Shown one piece after another: positions 45,560-55,957 of a stretch of DNA of 64,000 bases. The notes beneath the pieces are model-generated. The model did not search any database. It saw only the letters and a list, made by a program, of their open reading frames with translations, and had not been told where the DNA came from. The translations under genes and the position numbers were made by a program. How positions within the stretch are numbered: the first letter of the stretch is position 1; each line of letters opens with the position of its first letter. The stretch comes from Ornithodoros turicata (taxonomy: Eukaryota; Arthropoda; Arachnida; Ixodida; Argasidae): positions 231,404,258 through 231,468,257 of the forward strand of contig NC_088201.1 of NCBI RefSeq assembly GCF_037126465.1, given 5' to 3'.

Positions 45560-45640
45560 CGAAAATACAGGAAAAGCTCCAGACACCACAGCCGACGCCG
45601 GGATTCGAATTCTGGTACCTCTCAGTCCTTTAGAGGTTTT
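45560..45640 (-). mobile_element. SINE-1 head fragment
   Basis: Minus strand GGTACCAGAATTCGAATCCC, CGGCTGTGGTGTCTGGAGC matches the SINE-1 B-box and core. Confidence 0.55.
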
Positions 45641-45662
45641 CTTTGAAGGCGTGGTTTTACTG

Positions 45663-46096
45663 CGGGGGGGGGGGGATATGTTTATTAAGAAAAAAAAAAG
45701 AAAGGAAAGGTTACCCGTTATGTAACCCGATGGTGTCATGTGACTAAGAGCAGGCACCAACCTTTCTTTTGTGTATAAACATGCTTTGTTTAGTAAAATC
45801 TGCCAGTTGAGAGTTAGCAGTCGTCCTGTCTTCCTTCTTTGTCCGCGTCTTTGTGCTGCTTTATCACGATAAAGGAAAGGTTAGCCAGGCAAAGAGCCGG
45901 CTTGCTATTCAAAAAAAAGGGGGAAGGGGAAAACGAAAAAGAAAAGGAAGGAAAAAGAAAAAGGGGGATCGAAACAGAGGAAGGAAAGAAAAACAAAAAG
46001 CAACAAAAAGAAAGAAAAGGGAAAGAAAAGAGAAAGAAAAAGAAAGGAAAAGAAAAGAGAAACAAAAAGAAAGGAAAAGGAAAGAGAAACAAAAAG
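45663..46096 (+). repeat. G-tract retroposon-like repeat with polypurine tract
   Basis: G run, ATATGTTTATTAAGAAAA, then after an insertion GGCTTGCTATTC and about 190 bp of almost pure A/G (45908-46096). The same order occurs at 5115-5317 (minus). The long frame 45839-46489 is purine-run artefact. Confidence 0.5.
45714..45870 (+). mobile_element. 5'-truncated Penelope-like element with 13-bp duplication
   Basis: Flanked by AAAGGAAAGGTTA at 45701-45713 and 45871-45883. Its 3' part (GTCGTCCTGTCTTCCTTCTT, TGTCCGCGTCTTTGTGCTG) aligns with the 3' end of the Penelope-like element at 59.8 kb. Confidence 0.6.
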
Positions 46097-46391
46097 TCTA
46101 CCATGTTCACGAGGAACACTCCGTTAGTCGTTCCGCAGATTATTTCCCGCCACATTAAAAGTGTCATTCATGAGCAGACAGACATGTTATTTTGGCGCCA
46201 TTTTTTTAAACAGTTTATTGCTTGTGAACCCAGCACAAGTTATACGCGGAGACAGGCAACGCTAAATATATTTAATTTGCTAGTAAAATTGCGCCAGAAG
46301 GCTCGGGGTGACGCCTGGTGGGAAATAAACCGAAAATTCGTCCGGCAACAGTGGTATATGTTTCCCGACTGGCTTGCTGCTCGTGAGACTA

Positions 46392-46943
46392 CACTCTTAA
46401 AAAAAGGGAGTACGATAAGTCATTTTTGGGGAAGTACACGCATGCCGCATATATCACTCCTTTTGGAGTGTTCAATTACTCTCCAGTAGGGAGTTATAGG
46501 GAGTGAGGAGTGTCCTTTTTCGGAACAATTGTTCTCTCCAAAAGGGCGTGATATATGTACAATGTAAAAAACCCCGAGACTAGGGAACACGAAGGGACAG
46601 ACACAAACACGAAGTCTCAATCTTGAAAACGATGTTGATTTGAAACTTCTTCGCAACGGCTAACAAGTTGTGAGACACTTTGTGAAAGAAGGGTAAAACC
46701 ACCCGTTTGGGGACAGTGGGCTTAGTTTCGGGTGAACCAGGAAGCAAGGTGTTTAACAAAACATTTAAAGCACCAAGTAACATGTGATGGGGGTAACCGG
46801 CGTCATTCAAACGGTTCCCTAGTCTCGGGGTTTTTTACATTATGCATCATCTTCACCAGCTCGCTTGCTTCCTAGCAATTTTTTCATTGTGATATATGTG
46901 TCTAGGAATAGGAGTGTAAGATTACCTTGTTTTTTAAAGAGAG
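46392..46943. mobile_element. MITE-7 copy with nested insertion
   Basis: CACTCTTAAAAAAAGGGAGT after TA at the left; ACCTTG plus T-run AAAGAGAG before TA at the right. The element at 46561-46841 interrupts it. Confidence 0.5.
46561..46841. mobile_element. 281-bp element with 28-bp inverted ends
   Basis: AATG plus AAAAAACCCCGAGACTAGGG and its complement at the right. Just inside the left end lies GGGACAGACACAAACACGAAG, as in the SINE-3 tail. Confidence 0.65.
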
Positions 46944-47221
46944 TAAAGCCCTGCGCGGGTCGGCGGAATTTCTGGACCACAACCCGCATAACATTTTATT
47001 TCTTTTTTTAAGAATTTACCCATACGGCCGACCCGCTACGCTCGACGAGATGGAACAGCCGCAACGCACCCAGTGAGATAAAGGAGACGTATACACGATT
47101 TGCCGAGCGAATGTGTAAATACTTAAGAAAGCGGAGCTGCGACATGGTTCGTAGTCATTCGGTTCTGAACCCTCTTTTTTTTTTCTCACGTGTATACCCC
47201 TTTTTGCCTTTCACCCAAAGG

Positions 47222-47260
47222 GTTTTCCTCCTCCACACACACACACATATATATATATTA
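47222..47260. repeat. CA/TA microsatellite
   Basis: CACACA followed by TATATA. Confidence 0.8.
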
Positions 47261-47350
47261 ACTCCAAAGCAATATACACGCATAAAAATTGAAGGTACCT
47301 TATCGTTTATTTCGAGTTTCTTCAAAGTATTGTTTTTGACGCCTCCTCTC

Positions 47351-47580
47351 TCTCACACACACAAAATTGCTTGGTCCCTGGCCACATCCAGCCAACCAAC
47401 GCTCTGCCCTCAAGGTTCTCTTCACCTTTCTGGACACCACAGGACTTCGATCGTTATTATGAAGGGGCTCATTATTTCATTCCCCGCATCAAATCCAGCA
47501 ATGGGGTAGAGTATCGCCCCCTGGCGATGAAACTCCCGTGTCATCATCCCGAAATAAAGTTGTCGTTGTTGTTGTTTGTT
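47351..47580 (+). mobile_element. LINE family B, 3' end
   Basis: AATTGCTTGGTCCCTGGCCA ... GAGTATCGCCCCCTGGCGAT, AAATAAAGTTGTCGTTGTTG; aligns with the minus-strand copy at 20916-21250. Confidence 0.65.
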
Positions 47581-48450
47581 TTTGACGAGCCATAACCTGA
47601 TTGCGAAATAGCCCTTTTGACACATGGAGGTAAGAAACTAAGGAGAGGGCTATAAGATCGGAGGGCCGTGGGACCCCTCTAGCGGTCGCTCCTGGCAATA
47701 CCACGCCCATCTAGTTGCCCGGTCACGTGATCCCCACATGTTTCGGCGTTATGGCGGTCTGCTCGGAGGATTGGAAGTTTAGCAAACCTCATCTTCAGCA
47801 AACGTCTTACCTTCAAGGAGTCCATTCGCACAATACTTTGAAGGTTATGGGTTGTTTCAACATTTGCCGCGTGATAAATCACAACAAAAGTTGAGCAAAA
47901 CAGAAGAGAAGCCAGGCAATGTCACGATGACGTACGTACGTCTTCTAGCGATTTGTGATCCATTGCTTCCACACTGAGATGATCTATCTTGTGTTTCAAC
48001 GGGTGTGATAACTTCTAAGATGTTATGAAAGCGGAAACAAGTTATTCGGCCGCAGCTCGTCTCTGTATTCAGGTAAGATACGCCGCGGACATGGAGGACG
48101 CCATGTTTTATGACGTCTTGCCGTGACGTTTATGGGTCACGTGTGTGGGCAACTAACCACAATGCCATGCGCGGGTCACAGCACGCTCGCTTGCATTGGG
48201 AGAGGCGCTTAGGGCATCTCCTTAGTTTCTTACCTCCATGTTTTGACACCGCGCGCACTCAACAGTCATCGTGACAGTCCCCAGAGGCACTCCTGGAGAG
48301 AGAAATGTCCTACAAACGATAGACTAGTACGTGAAGTGCCCGCAACGGCCGATTGGAGGTGAATGTTACACGGTGCCGCTTCCCTCGTGACATTTCCAAA
48401 TTCCCCACCTGTTCTGTGCGTAATACACACTGATATACGTTTCACTTTGT
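47581..48450. other. Region downstream of MATH gene 3, no gene recognised
   Basis: Direct/inverted relation of AAGAAACTAAGGAGA (47633) and TCCTTAGTTTCTTACCTCCAT (near 48219) suggests an element spanning about 47622-48242; not resolved further. Confidence 0.3.
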
Positions 48451-49617
48451 CTATGCTGTCGGGTACAGCTCTAATGCTACCGAGAGTCCGTCGTCCAGTT
48501 CGTACCCGTCTCGTCGCAAGGCGCTAATTTCTCTCATGTAGTGAAATCCTATCCATCCTCTGGAGCACACCTTTTTGGGCTTCCTAGTGGCGCGTAGGAA
48601 TATTCCCTTGTAGGACGCCGCCGGAAACGTCCGTCTCACATTCCTCGTGGAATTTGTCGGATGAACCAGGCTCAACCCGAACGGAGACAGGAACGGCCAT
48701 TGGAGGAAGTCGTCCCGCTTGCCAGGACACAGCCCGAAGAACACGCCGAGCCACGCATCTCCGTCGACGGGGATAATACGAAGGCGGAGTCTGGCGCCGT
48801 AACCGGCTATAACGAATTCCGGGCTGTTTAGCTGGACTGGATCTTTCGATTTTTGCGAGTCCGCGATGAGTCGTCGCACGTCTTCGGTGTGCCAGACGAC
48901 CCTCTCCTGTCTCTGGCGTCGTAAGAGTTCGCGTACCGCGGCATCAACGGATTTCCTCCAAGCGGCATCTTCAGCGTGTTGTCTCTCCAGAGCTGCTTCC
49001 AGATTCGCCAACTTTTCCGTTGTGATGTTGAGGAGCTGCGCTAGGGTGTTGGCAACACTGCGCACGTCTTCCGCCACGTCTGCAACGCGTTGCGTACTAG
49101 ACGCGTCCCTGGTGCACGAGGTAGCCTCACAGTGTTGCCTGATGCCGTCTACCACTTTCTGAAGAACGGTCGTGGAAAACTCCCTGAAGCCTAACGCCGT
49201 GTCAGCCTCGCATTCCTTGCGAGATTTTGAAACGTTGACCACCACCGATGCCAGCTCTTGCAGACCGTCTTCTACACTTTTCAAGGTCGCACCGTGGGTC
49301 TCCGACGTCGCTGCGATCTTGTCCAGCACACGCAGCGTTTCGCTTATCTGGGAAAGTCTCGTACTCACGTTGATATTTGCCGATAGCGACTCTTCGACGC
49401 TGCTGAATATTTTATCCGTCTGTGCCGAAGTATTGCCAAGGACTGCTGCCAGTTTTTCTGCTGTCCGCAAGGCGGCGATCGTGTTTTCTGAAGTGCGCGA
49501 ACTTGTTCGTAGAATGTTTTGAAGTAAGCGCTGCACCTCCGTGTCGTCGGCTTCCGAACAAGCTACGTAGGTTAATATTGGAAGAACAAACAGTGTTACT
49601 TCTCTCAGCATACCCAT
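48451..49617 (-). CDS. Secreted coiled-coil TRAF/MATH-domain protein, family member 3
   Basis: Open frame of 388 codons from the ATG at 49615-49617, which has A at -3 and G at +4. The frame stays open to 49659, but that position is a GTG, and the intervening ATG at 49627-49629 has T at -3. The chosen start puts a hydrophobic signal peptide (MGMLREV followed by a leucine-rich core ending near ACSEA) at the N-terminus, at a length like its paralogues. Residues about 28-250 are heptad-rich. The MATH domain follows, with AGYGARLRLRI, LCPGKRDDFLQWPF (WPF at 307-309) and LDDGLSVALEL. Cysteines are at about 136, 163, 168, 297 and 351; all but 168 match the family positions. It is more diverged than members 1 and 2 and shares no obvious flanking sequence with them. 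Biological role is unknown. Confidence 0.88.
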   Translation of the reverse strand: MGMLREVTLFVLPILTYVACSEADDTEVQRLLQNILRTSSRTSENTIAALRTAEKLAAVLGNTSAQTDKIFSSVEESLSANINVSTRLSQISETLRVLDKIAATSETHGATLKSVEDGLQELASVVVNVSKSRKECEADTALGFREFSTTVLQKVVDGIRQHCEATSCTRDASSTQRVADVAEDVRSVANTLAQLLNITTEKLANLEAALERQHAEDAAWRKSVDAAVRELLRRQRQERVVWHTEDVRRLIADSQKSKDPVQLNSPEFVIAGYGARLRLRIIPVDGDAWLGVFFGLCPGKRDDFLQWPFLSPFGLSLVHPTNSTRNVRRTFPAASYKGIFLRATRKPKKVCSRGWIGFHYMREISALRRDGYELDDGLSVALELYPTA

Positions 49618-50175
49618 CGTTGCACTCATCGAATAATACAGCCGTCTTTTTTTGTTCACGAGATCTGTGAGCTTGATTTCGTCAGGACCTCACGCAGCTT
49701 GAGTGAGAAGCACTCGACTACAGTAATCTCAGAAATAGACGAAGAGACTTCATTTCTGTCCCGGAATGTGTTCATATCAGACCTATACGCACGGACGTCG
49801 ACAGAAGACAATACGTCTAACGCATAATAGCATGTGATACGTGATAAGTAATTATAGTTCATCGGACAAAGCATGAGTGCGAAATCGTTCGTGAGATTAC
49901 TTATCGGAAATGTCTGGAGGACAATTGGTCGCACACAGTCAAGTACTCCACTGTGGGCAAAAAAAGAAAAAAAGGGTTGGGCTCAGCTGTGTCCGAGCCG
50001 TAGTGTTTTCCATGAAAAATGTCATGATCTCTGGTTCATTTGCGGGATTTTACTGAAAGGAGGACGAGTCGTTATTTATTTATTCAAGAGCGCAAGGGCT
50101 CGCTGCACGCGTCGGCAGTCGAATAGACCCCTATCAGAAAAACATGACGTTGCTAGACAAACTAAGGGAGAGCTG

Positions 50176-50564
50176 CACTGTAAACTGAACAACACCCTTA
50201 TGGGTGTAAATGGCTTGTCCTATAACTGACACCTTTTTTTACACCATATGGTCTTAGAACACCCTTTTCAGAGGGTGTATTCTGTGTAAGACACCCTTTG
50301 AAAGGGTGCTTTTCCTTGAAAATGCCTTCTTTTGCACCCTATAAACACCCGTTTAGGAGGGTGTTTAACAACTTTACACCCTCCTAGAAGGGTGTTTAAA
50401 GGGTGCAAAAGAAAGCATTTTCAAGGAAAAGCACCCTTTCAAAGGGTGTCTTACACAGAATACACCCTCTGAAAAGGGTGTTCTAAGACCATATGGTGTA
50501 AAAAGAGGTGTCAGTTATAGGACAAGCCATTTACATCCATAAGGGTGTTTTTCAGTTTACAGTG
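50176..50564. mobile_element. 389-bp palindromic MITE-3, copy 2
   Basis: CACTGTAAACTGAACAACACC to complement; same length as 9322-9710. The R2 empty site suggests no clear target duplication here. Confidence 0.8.
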
Positions 50565-50665
50565 GGTTCCACGAATAGGCACTTGTTCGCGCTCTCCTAT
50601 TCAAAGAAAAGTAGGACCGAAGGTGGCGTCCTTTTCAGGGACCATCGTAATCCCCCCCCCAAGAC

Positions 50666-51089
50666 CCCTCCTAGCCAATCATCATCACGAATAATACCGT
50701 TATCTGCCCTGATTTGTTGCAAACGGGAGGCGTACGCCTTTTTGTGACAATTGTGAACGTCACAGAAAAGGCGTAAGCCTCCCGTTATCAACAAATCAGG
50801 GGGCTTAATCGCTTCATCGACGTTACGGTCGTTATGAGCTAACGAGCGGCGGGAAATTCAAAAAGACGGGCACGTGACACATTGCGCGTGACGTACACCA
50901 CGTCCTTCACGTATCGCGCGAAGAGCGCCGTGCACGTGTTTTATCACGTGCCCTTCTCGACGAGTGCCCCGCCCCTCGTTAGCTCCCAAACGCGTGCAAG
51001 TGATTAAGCCCCCAGGGCAGGTAACGATATCATTCGAGATGATGGTTGGCTAGGAGCGTGCTATGCGGTGAAGTTCATTTTTAAGAGTG
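50666..51089. mobile_element. MITE-1A, left end lost, with nested MITE
   Basis: CCTCCTAGCC to AAGAGTG, right TIR intact before TA. Split by the element at 50801-51011. Confidence 0.75.
50801..51011. mobile_element. GGGCTTAATCG MITE, copy 1 (nested)
   Basis: GGGCTTAATCG and TGATTAAGCCC ends; inner GCTAACGAG/CTCGTTAGC arms; flanks TCAGG and CCAGG. Copy 2 is at 53451-53701. Confidence 0.75.
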
Positions 51090-51404
51090 TAGCATCGAGC
51101 GTAGTTCAACTCTACCAAACTGGTGGCGCTGTCGAGCACTATGACGTCATCTGTTTACAAACCGTTAGCGGTCAATTTGCCTCCGCCGCTAATCCTCATC
51201 GGCGCTCCCGTAGCTCTCTCGACCGCACGGCGGGTGCTGCACTTCGGGGACGTTTTGGGTTCCTCCTCCCCCCCTCGAACTTCCCTTTCTTTCGGTTACC
51301 GTTTCATTCGATTCTGATCATATTTAAGTTTCATATATGCCGACATTATGGCAAAATTTTGATATTTAAACGTTTGCAAATTTATGAAATTTTGCTTATT
51401 TTCG

Positions 51405-52075
51405 TTGAAGCTCGTAACGCTTAAAGTAGCACAGAAGCCATCTTTAACACCCAGTTTTCTTCCTATAAAACTGTTAAGTAAGCCAGTAAGATGCACCATG
51501 CGAAGTAATTTACACCATAGAGTCATAATTATCGCGGAAATTGAATTTAAAATACGCCGCAAAAGGCGACCGAGAGCAACGGTGGTGAAGAGCAGTACCA
51601 GCCTGTGATCTGCCTGGAACCTCGCGCTGACGCTATAAGGAGAACGCTCGCTGATTGGCCTAGAGAAATGTTGTCTGCTACTCCGCTGTCGTCTGCTACT
51701 CGGCTGTTCGGGGCTCTTATAAAGCCTTTCTCCTCGCTCGGTAATGCTTCGGCCGCTCCTTCTATCCCCAATTCTCCGGGAGAACTGGCAAAACAGGTTT
51801 ACGGCGGCAAAGGGACAAGTCGCTGACCCCCACTGACCGGCGAACCAGAACGAGTTCTCCTTATACCGTCATCGGTGATGTGGCATCATACCTCCTCATC
51901 CTCGTTATAGCTGGAGTGGCGAGTTAATGGTGAACGCGCGGAGCAATGTTTATGTGAGTTTTTTTTTTTTTCTGGGAAACAAATTGCACACATCAAAACC
52001 TTTCGCACTATTCGGTATAACGAAACACACAATTTCATCAGATGTCTTAATCTGAATTTTTTTTTGGATGGCCCT
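51405..52075 (+). repeat. Dispersed repeat R1, uninterrupted copy
   Basis: Aligns with 59010-59780 plus 61494-61680: TTTAACACCC, CATAATTATCGCGGAAATTG, GTGGTGAAGAGCAGTACCA, TGTTGTCTGCTACTCCGCTG, GCAAACTGG-type blocks and AAATTGCACACATCAAAACC. Class unknown. Confidence 0.65.
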
Positions 52076-52110
52076 CTGTACTCCTTTAAGGTCCAGGTAG
52101 AACCTCTCAA

Positions 52111-52397
52111 CCAGCTCCAGTGGCATAGTGGTTAAGACGGTCGTTTTCTACGCCGAGACTGGGAGGTGACACGGGTTCGAATCCTGTCACCGGCTGTGTT
52201 GTCTGAGGTTTTCCCTAGGTTTTCCGAAGACTTTCGATACGGATTTCTGCACATTTCCCCCGGAAGTCGACCCAGGACGCACATTAGCCCCCCTGTCCCA
52301 CACTCCTTCCTGCTGTCCTCTCTCTATCTGTCCACGTCTGTACGCCGCTCATAGTTACATTTGCTTCGCGGCGCTAACACGAAAAAAAAACAGAAGA
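52111..52397 (+). mobile_element. SINE-1, full length with 12-bp duplication
   Basis: tRNA-like head with A box (TGGCATAGTGGTTAAGA) and B box (GGGTTCGAATCC), conserved body, GCTTCGCGGCGCTAACACG end and A tail. AGAACCTCTCAA at 52099-52110 and 52398-52409. Confidence 0.92.
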
Positions 52398-52781
52398 AGA
52401 ACCTCTCAAGCGCTTTCCAACGACACCTCGATCGGCGTGCTAGCTTCACGCGTTCGCGAGGTGGACTACGCGTAGGGTACTCGTACCCCCTATATTTCCG
52501 TCTCTCTCGTACGTGCCAGAGCAGTACGCAGAGGTTGCGCCACCCGCCGAAATTACCTTGTTATCTAGAGTCTTACACGTGTAATTTATCTGAATTTCGC
52601 CGCCTGGTTGCTCTCGGTTTGTTATTCACGGAGTTATCGCACCATGAAATTTGGCATAATTTCGTTGCCTCGTAAATTTTGGCCTACGATGGCTACTAAG
52701 TCGAACCTACAGTCGTTTCCATGTCAAAAAAAGAAAAAGAAAACGTTGAACCAGTAACGCATAGTAGAGAATTGTATAGTA

Positions 52782-52949
52782 CAGTGAACCCTCGTTAATA
52801 TGACCCCCGATAATCTGACATACGCGCTTTGCGACCATACTCCTGGGGAACAATGCAGTGAAACCTCTACGAATCCCCCCCCGTTAATATGACAATTCCG
52901 CATTATGACCAAAATTTTCGGGAACGACCATGGTCATAATGGTTCACTG
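52782..52949. mobile_element. Tigger-like MITE, complete 168-bp copy
   Basis: CAGTGAACCCTCGTTAATATG start, CATAATGGTTCACTG end, TA flanks. Confidence 0.85.
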
Positions 52950-53450
52950 TATATCACTACTGGGAGCCCGGTACCCAAGCACGTTCGTGATTGGCTACCG
53001 CCGTTGAAAACACGATCCTGATTAGCTGACTCTTAGTTGTTACGTCACTTCGAAGAGGGGTAAGCAGCGTTCTCTATCTACGTGGTGTTGTCCAAACTGT
53101 CCTTGTCCGAAACACCTCACGCTAAGATGTTACCGTCGTCGCAAAGTGAAGAAGATTTCGCATTGCTCAGTTGCTTGCGGTATATACTCCATCTTATGAA
53201 GGGATCATTGTGACGTGACTTCTCCTTTACTGCTTTCGGACGTCCTGCTTCGGATGTACTGCTTTCGGACGTCCGTGTCGTCCCGGAAGCCGGGTGCAGC
53301 CTCAGTCACACATCCACTGTGATCAGGCGCGTGCATCCTGCGAGTGCCACGAAGAGCGATGTGTGATTGACAGTTAAATAGTACATGTAACATTGCGGCT
53401 GCTAGTCCAGACATGCCATGTCGCCATGTTTTCATGATAATCTGACCAGG
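52950..53450. other. Intergenic, no gene recognised
   Basis: Holds a short duplicated GTACTGCTTTCGGACGTCC motif near 53229-53272; otherwise nothing seen. Confidence 0.35.
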
Positions 53451-53701
53451 GGGCTTAATCGTCGTTACGGTCGTTACAAGCTAACGAGTGGCGGGAAATT
53501 CAAAAGGGTGGGCATGTGACACGTGACGTGTACCACGTGACGTGACATGACGTGTACCACGGCCGTCACATATCGCGCGAAGAGCGCCGTGCACGTGTTT
53601 TATCACCGTGCCCACCTTTTTAAATTTCCCGCCCGCCTTTTTGAATTTCCCGCCACTCGTTAGCTCGTAACGACCGTAACGACGATGAAGCGATTAAGCC
53701 C
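53451..53701. mobile_element. GGGCTTAATCG MITE, copy 2
   Basis: GGGCTTAATCG ... CGATTAAGCCC, CCAGG on both sides, arms with CGTTACGGTCGTTA and its complement. Confidence 0.8.
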
Positions 53702-54199
53702 CCAGGATATTTAATATAACCATGACCATCTATATGTCGTTGTTGCTGTTCCACAGCACAAACGGGTCTGTTCGGAGACTTTATTAAGTACGTCCTGTAC
53801 AAACGTAACTGCAGATCCCTGGAGACACTTGAAGACAGGGGAATTGGAATGCTGTGGTGGTGGTCACGGCGGATGATGCTGTGGTGCATGACGTCACCGT
53901 AAAATGGTCGCGAATGAAAGATTGAACAAGTACGCGTAAAGTACGCTCAAACGGTGACAATATTGAACACGTGGCATTTTAAGCGGAACACTGCATGCAC
54001 ACATATAAGCAACGAGGTCTAACCAAGTGACGGATACGGAAGGGAGTGCTGTTGGGCGATCGCAACCCCCCCCCCCCCCTTAAAAAAAAACATTCGGTTT
54101 CCCGCTTCCCCTCTCCCGTTACGCGCTTCGACAAAGAACACACACAAAAAACAAAAAAAACACACACAGTCTGGGTCTGCTCCTGGTTCAACCTAGCCG

Positions 54200-55390
54200 C
54201 TAGCTTACTGGATGCAAATCCACAGCTACAGAAAGGCCATCGTCTAGTCCAAACCCCATCTTGTCCATAGCATCCACCTTCAGTATTCTGGGGAACCCAA
54301 GCCATTTTGCGTTACACTTCCCTCCGGGCTTTCGAACAGAACTCAGAAACCGTCCACTGAGGTCCTCCAACCCTATCAGACGACGTTCGTCTTTCGACGG
54401 ATCACTCGGGTGAAGTAGGCCCAAGCTGAGCGGCGTCATGAAGGGCCACCTTAGGAATTGGTCGTTGGCGCCAGCACACAGGGTAAACGAGACACCGATC
54501 CACGCTTCATCATTAACGCGCGAGATTTCAAGGCGGAGTCTAACGCTGTAACCACCGATCAAAAGCACACGGCTGTGTTTGAAGAGTGGCGTGGGAGCTG
54601 TCGCAGAGAGGTCGACTGCGAAGCGCACGCTCACGGCGTGCCATACGACTCTTTCTACCGTAAGCATTACGGTACCTTTCCAAGGAGGCTGTCGTTTAAT
54701 CTGTTCTTGCATCGAGTCCAAGGACGTCTGAATCTCTTGCAGCCTCTTGCCAACGTCTTTCTTCAGCTCTGTCACAGTCGCGTCTAGAATGCCAAGAGCT
54801 TTGCCCAAGGCTTCAGTGCCTTCCAGATTCGCCGACCGAGCGACTGCCTCGGTGTTCGTGGTTGTGTTGCTGACACTTTGTACCGTGCTGCCGACATGAC
54901 AGTGTTGCTTGATGGTTACTTCCAATTCCTGGGAAAGCGATGTTGATAACAGCTTATGACCCTGACCTCCTTCTGTGCTGCATCTCCGCAGCTCCTTTGA
55001 CACATTGTAAACAAGCGATCTCGCATCTTCCACACTCGTTTCGACCTTTTTCAACGTGATGAAGCGTCTCTGCGACGCAGCTTCGACGTCATCCAGCACT
55101 CGCAGGTCATCACCTATCCGTGAAATCCAGTCGCTTACGTTGTGGCTGGCATCGATGGCCTCTTCACCGGCTGTTAATATCCTCTCCACTTTCACCGTTG
55201 CTTCGCGTGTCAGGTTTGCCAATTTCTCGACGTAATGCAGAACGGCAACGGTGCTCTCTGAAATACCTGACGATCGGCGTAGATTATCCCGCAACAACCG
55301 CTCTACTTCTGAAGACGTTTCGGCATTCGTTCCCTGGTCCGTTGCAAAAAGCAGGAGCAGCCAAGGTGTCGCTGTCAGCAAGAAGCCCAT
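54200..55390 (-). CDS. Secreted coiled-coil TRAF/MATH-domain protein, family member 4
   Basis: Uninterrupted 396-codon frame with ATG in strong context (A at -3, G at +4). The signal peptide is residues 1-23, ending TNA before ETSSEVERLL. The N-terminal motif RDNLRRSSGISES is shared with members 1 and 2 (RENLRRSSAASEN). A coiled-coil region spans about 24-240, with cysteines at 137 and 164 in the family positions. The MATH domain spans about 245-394 with GGYSVRLRLEI, LCAGANDQFLRWPF (WPF 315-317), C359 and LDDGLSVAVDL. Its tail (GFPRILKVDAMDKMGFGLDDGLSV) resembles that of the partial gene at the right edge (GFPKMSKADDMKKMGFNLDDGLSV), so members 4 and 5 form a second subgroup. There is no membrane anchor. 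Function is unknown; secretion and oligomerisation are inferred. Confidence 0.9.
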   Translation of the reverse strand: MGFLLTATPWLLLLFATDQGTNAETSSEVERLLRDNLRRSSGISESTVAVLHYVEKLANLTREATVKVERILTAGEEAIDASHNVSDWISRIGDDLRVLDDVEAASQRRFITLKKVETSVEDARSLVYNVSKELRRCSTEGGQGHKLLSTSLSQELEVTIKQHCHVGSTVQSVSNTTTNTEAVARSANLEGTEALGKALGILDATVTELKKDVGKRLQEIQTSLDSMQEQIKRQPPWKGTVMLTVERVVWHAVSVRFAVDLSATAPTPLFKHSRVLLIGGYSVRLRLEISRVNDEAWIGVSFTLCAGANDQFLRWPFMTPLSLGLLHPSDPSKDERRLIGLEDLSGRFLSSVRKPGGKCNAKWLGFPRILKVDAMDKMGFGLDDGLSVAVDLHPVS

Positions 55391-55957
55391 CTTTGACCAC
55401 AGTGTACCTCGTCCGTCTTTGCGCAGCGAGAGCTAGGGCGCTCAACCACAACAACTTTTCTCACAACGGAGCTTCTTTACTTCCTGTACCGTTACGTGCC
55501 GGTACAATAGGGAGTGTAAGTACATCAGCAGGAACTATACCAAAACGATATGGTAAGTGAAGTTATCAAATCGAGCATTAGCGGCGTGATGTCACCCACT
55601 TGAAAGAAACAGGGCGATTGACCTATAGTGTTTTCGGAACTGTTATCGTGAACTCTTTCTCGTGTATCTATATGTCCCGCGCGGCCCCTGTCTTTATCTT
55701 TCGTGTCAGATAGCGTTTCTTGGCACAGCGTCGCCTTCCAAAGCAAAAAAAGTACCTCGTTATTCGTGTGCAAAACGTTGTGGCCGTCCAAAGACGATAT
55801 AACGATAACGAGAGATGAGACAGCATGCATGGCAGGAAGATATGACCGGCTTACATAACCCGATTCAGCAAGAATGTCATTGTGTACGGGCGCTGCCTAC
55901 CTTATCGCGGTGGGTGACAAAGAGGGTGCCCTTCGCTTCATTCCTGTGATGACAAGG
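55391..55957. other. Upstream region of MATH gene 4, no other gene seen
   Basis: No TATA box or shared motif with genes 1 and 2 found in the first 200 bp. Confidence 0.4.

Larger units (their letters stand above)
50124..51175 (+). repeat. Dispersed repeat R2 with nested MITE-3 and MITE-1
   Basis: Fragments 50124-50175, 50565-50665 and 51092-51175 align in order with 41795-42135. Confidence 0.6.

Noticed and set aside
45839..46489. 216-codon lysine/glutamate-rich frame
   Set aside because: Produced by a polypurine tract inside a dispersed repeat.
48866..49522. Plus-strand frames opposite MATH gene 3
   Set aside because: Shadows of the sense gene.
54458..55560. Plus-strand frames opposite MATH gene 4
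   Set aside because: Shadows of the sense gene.
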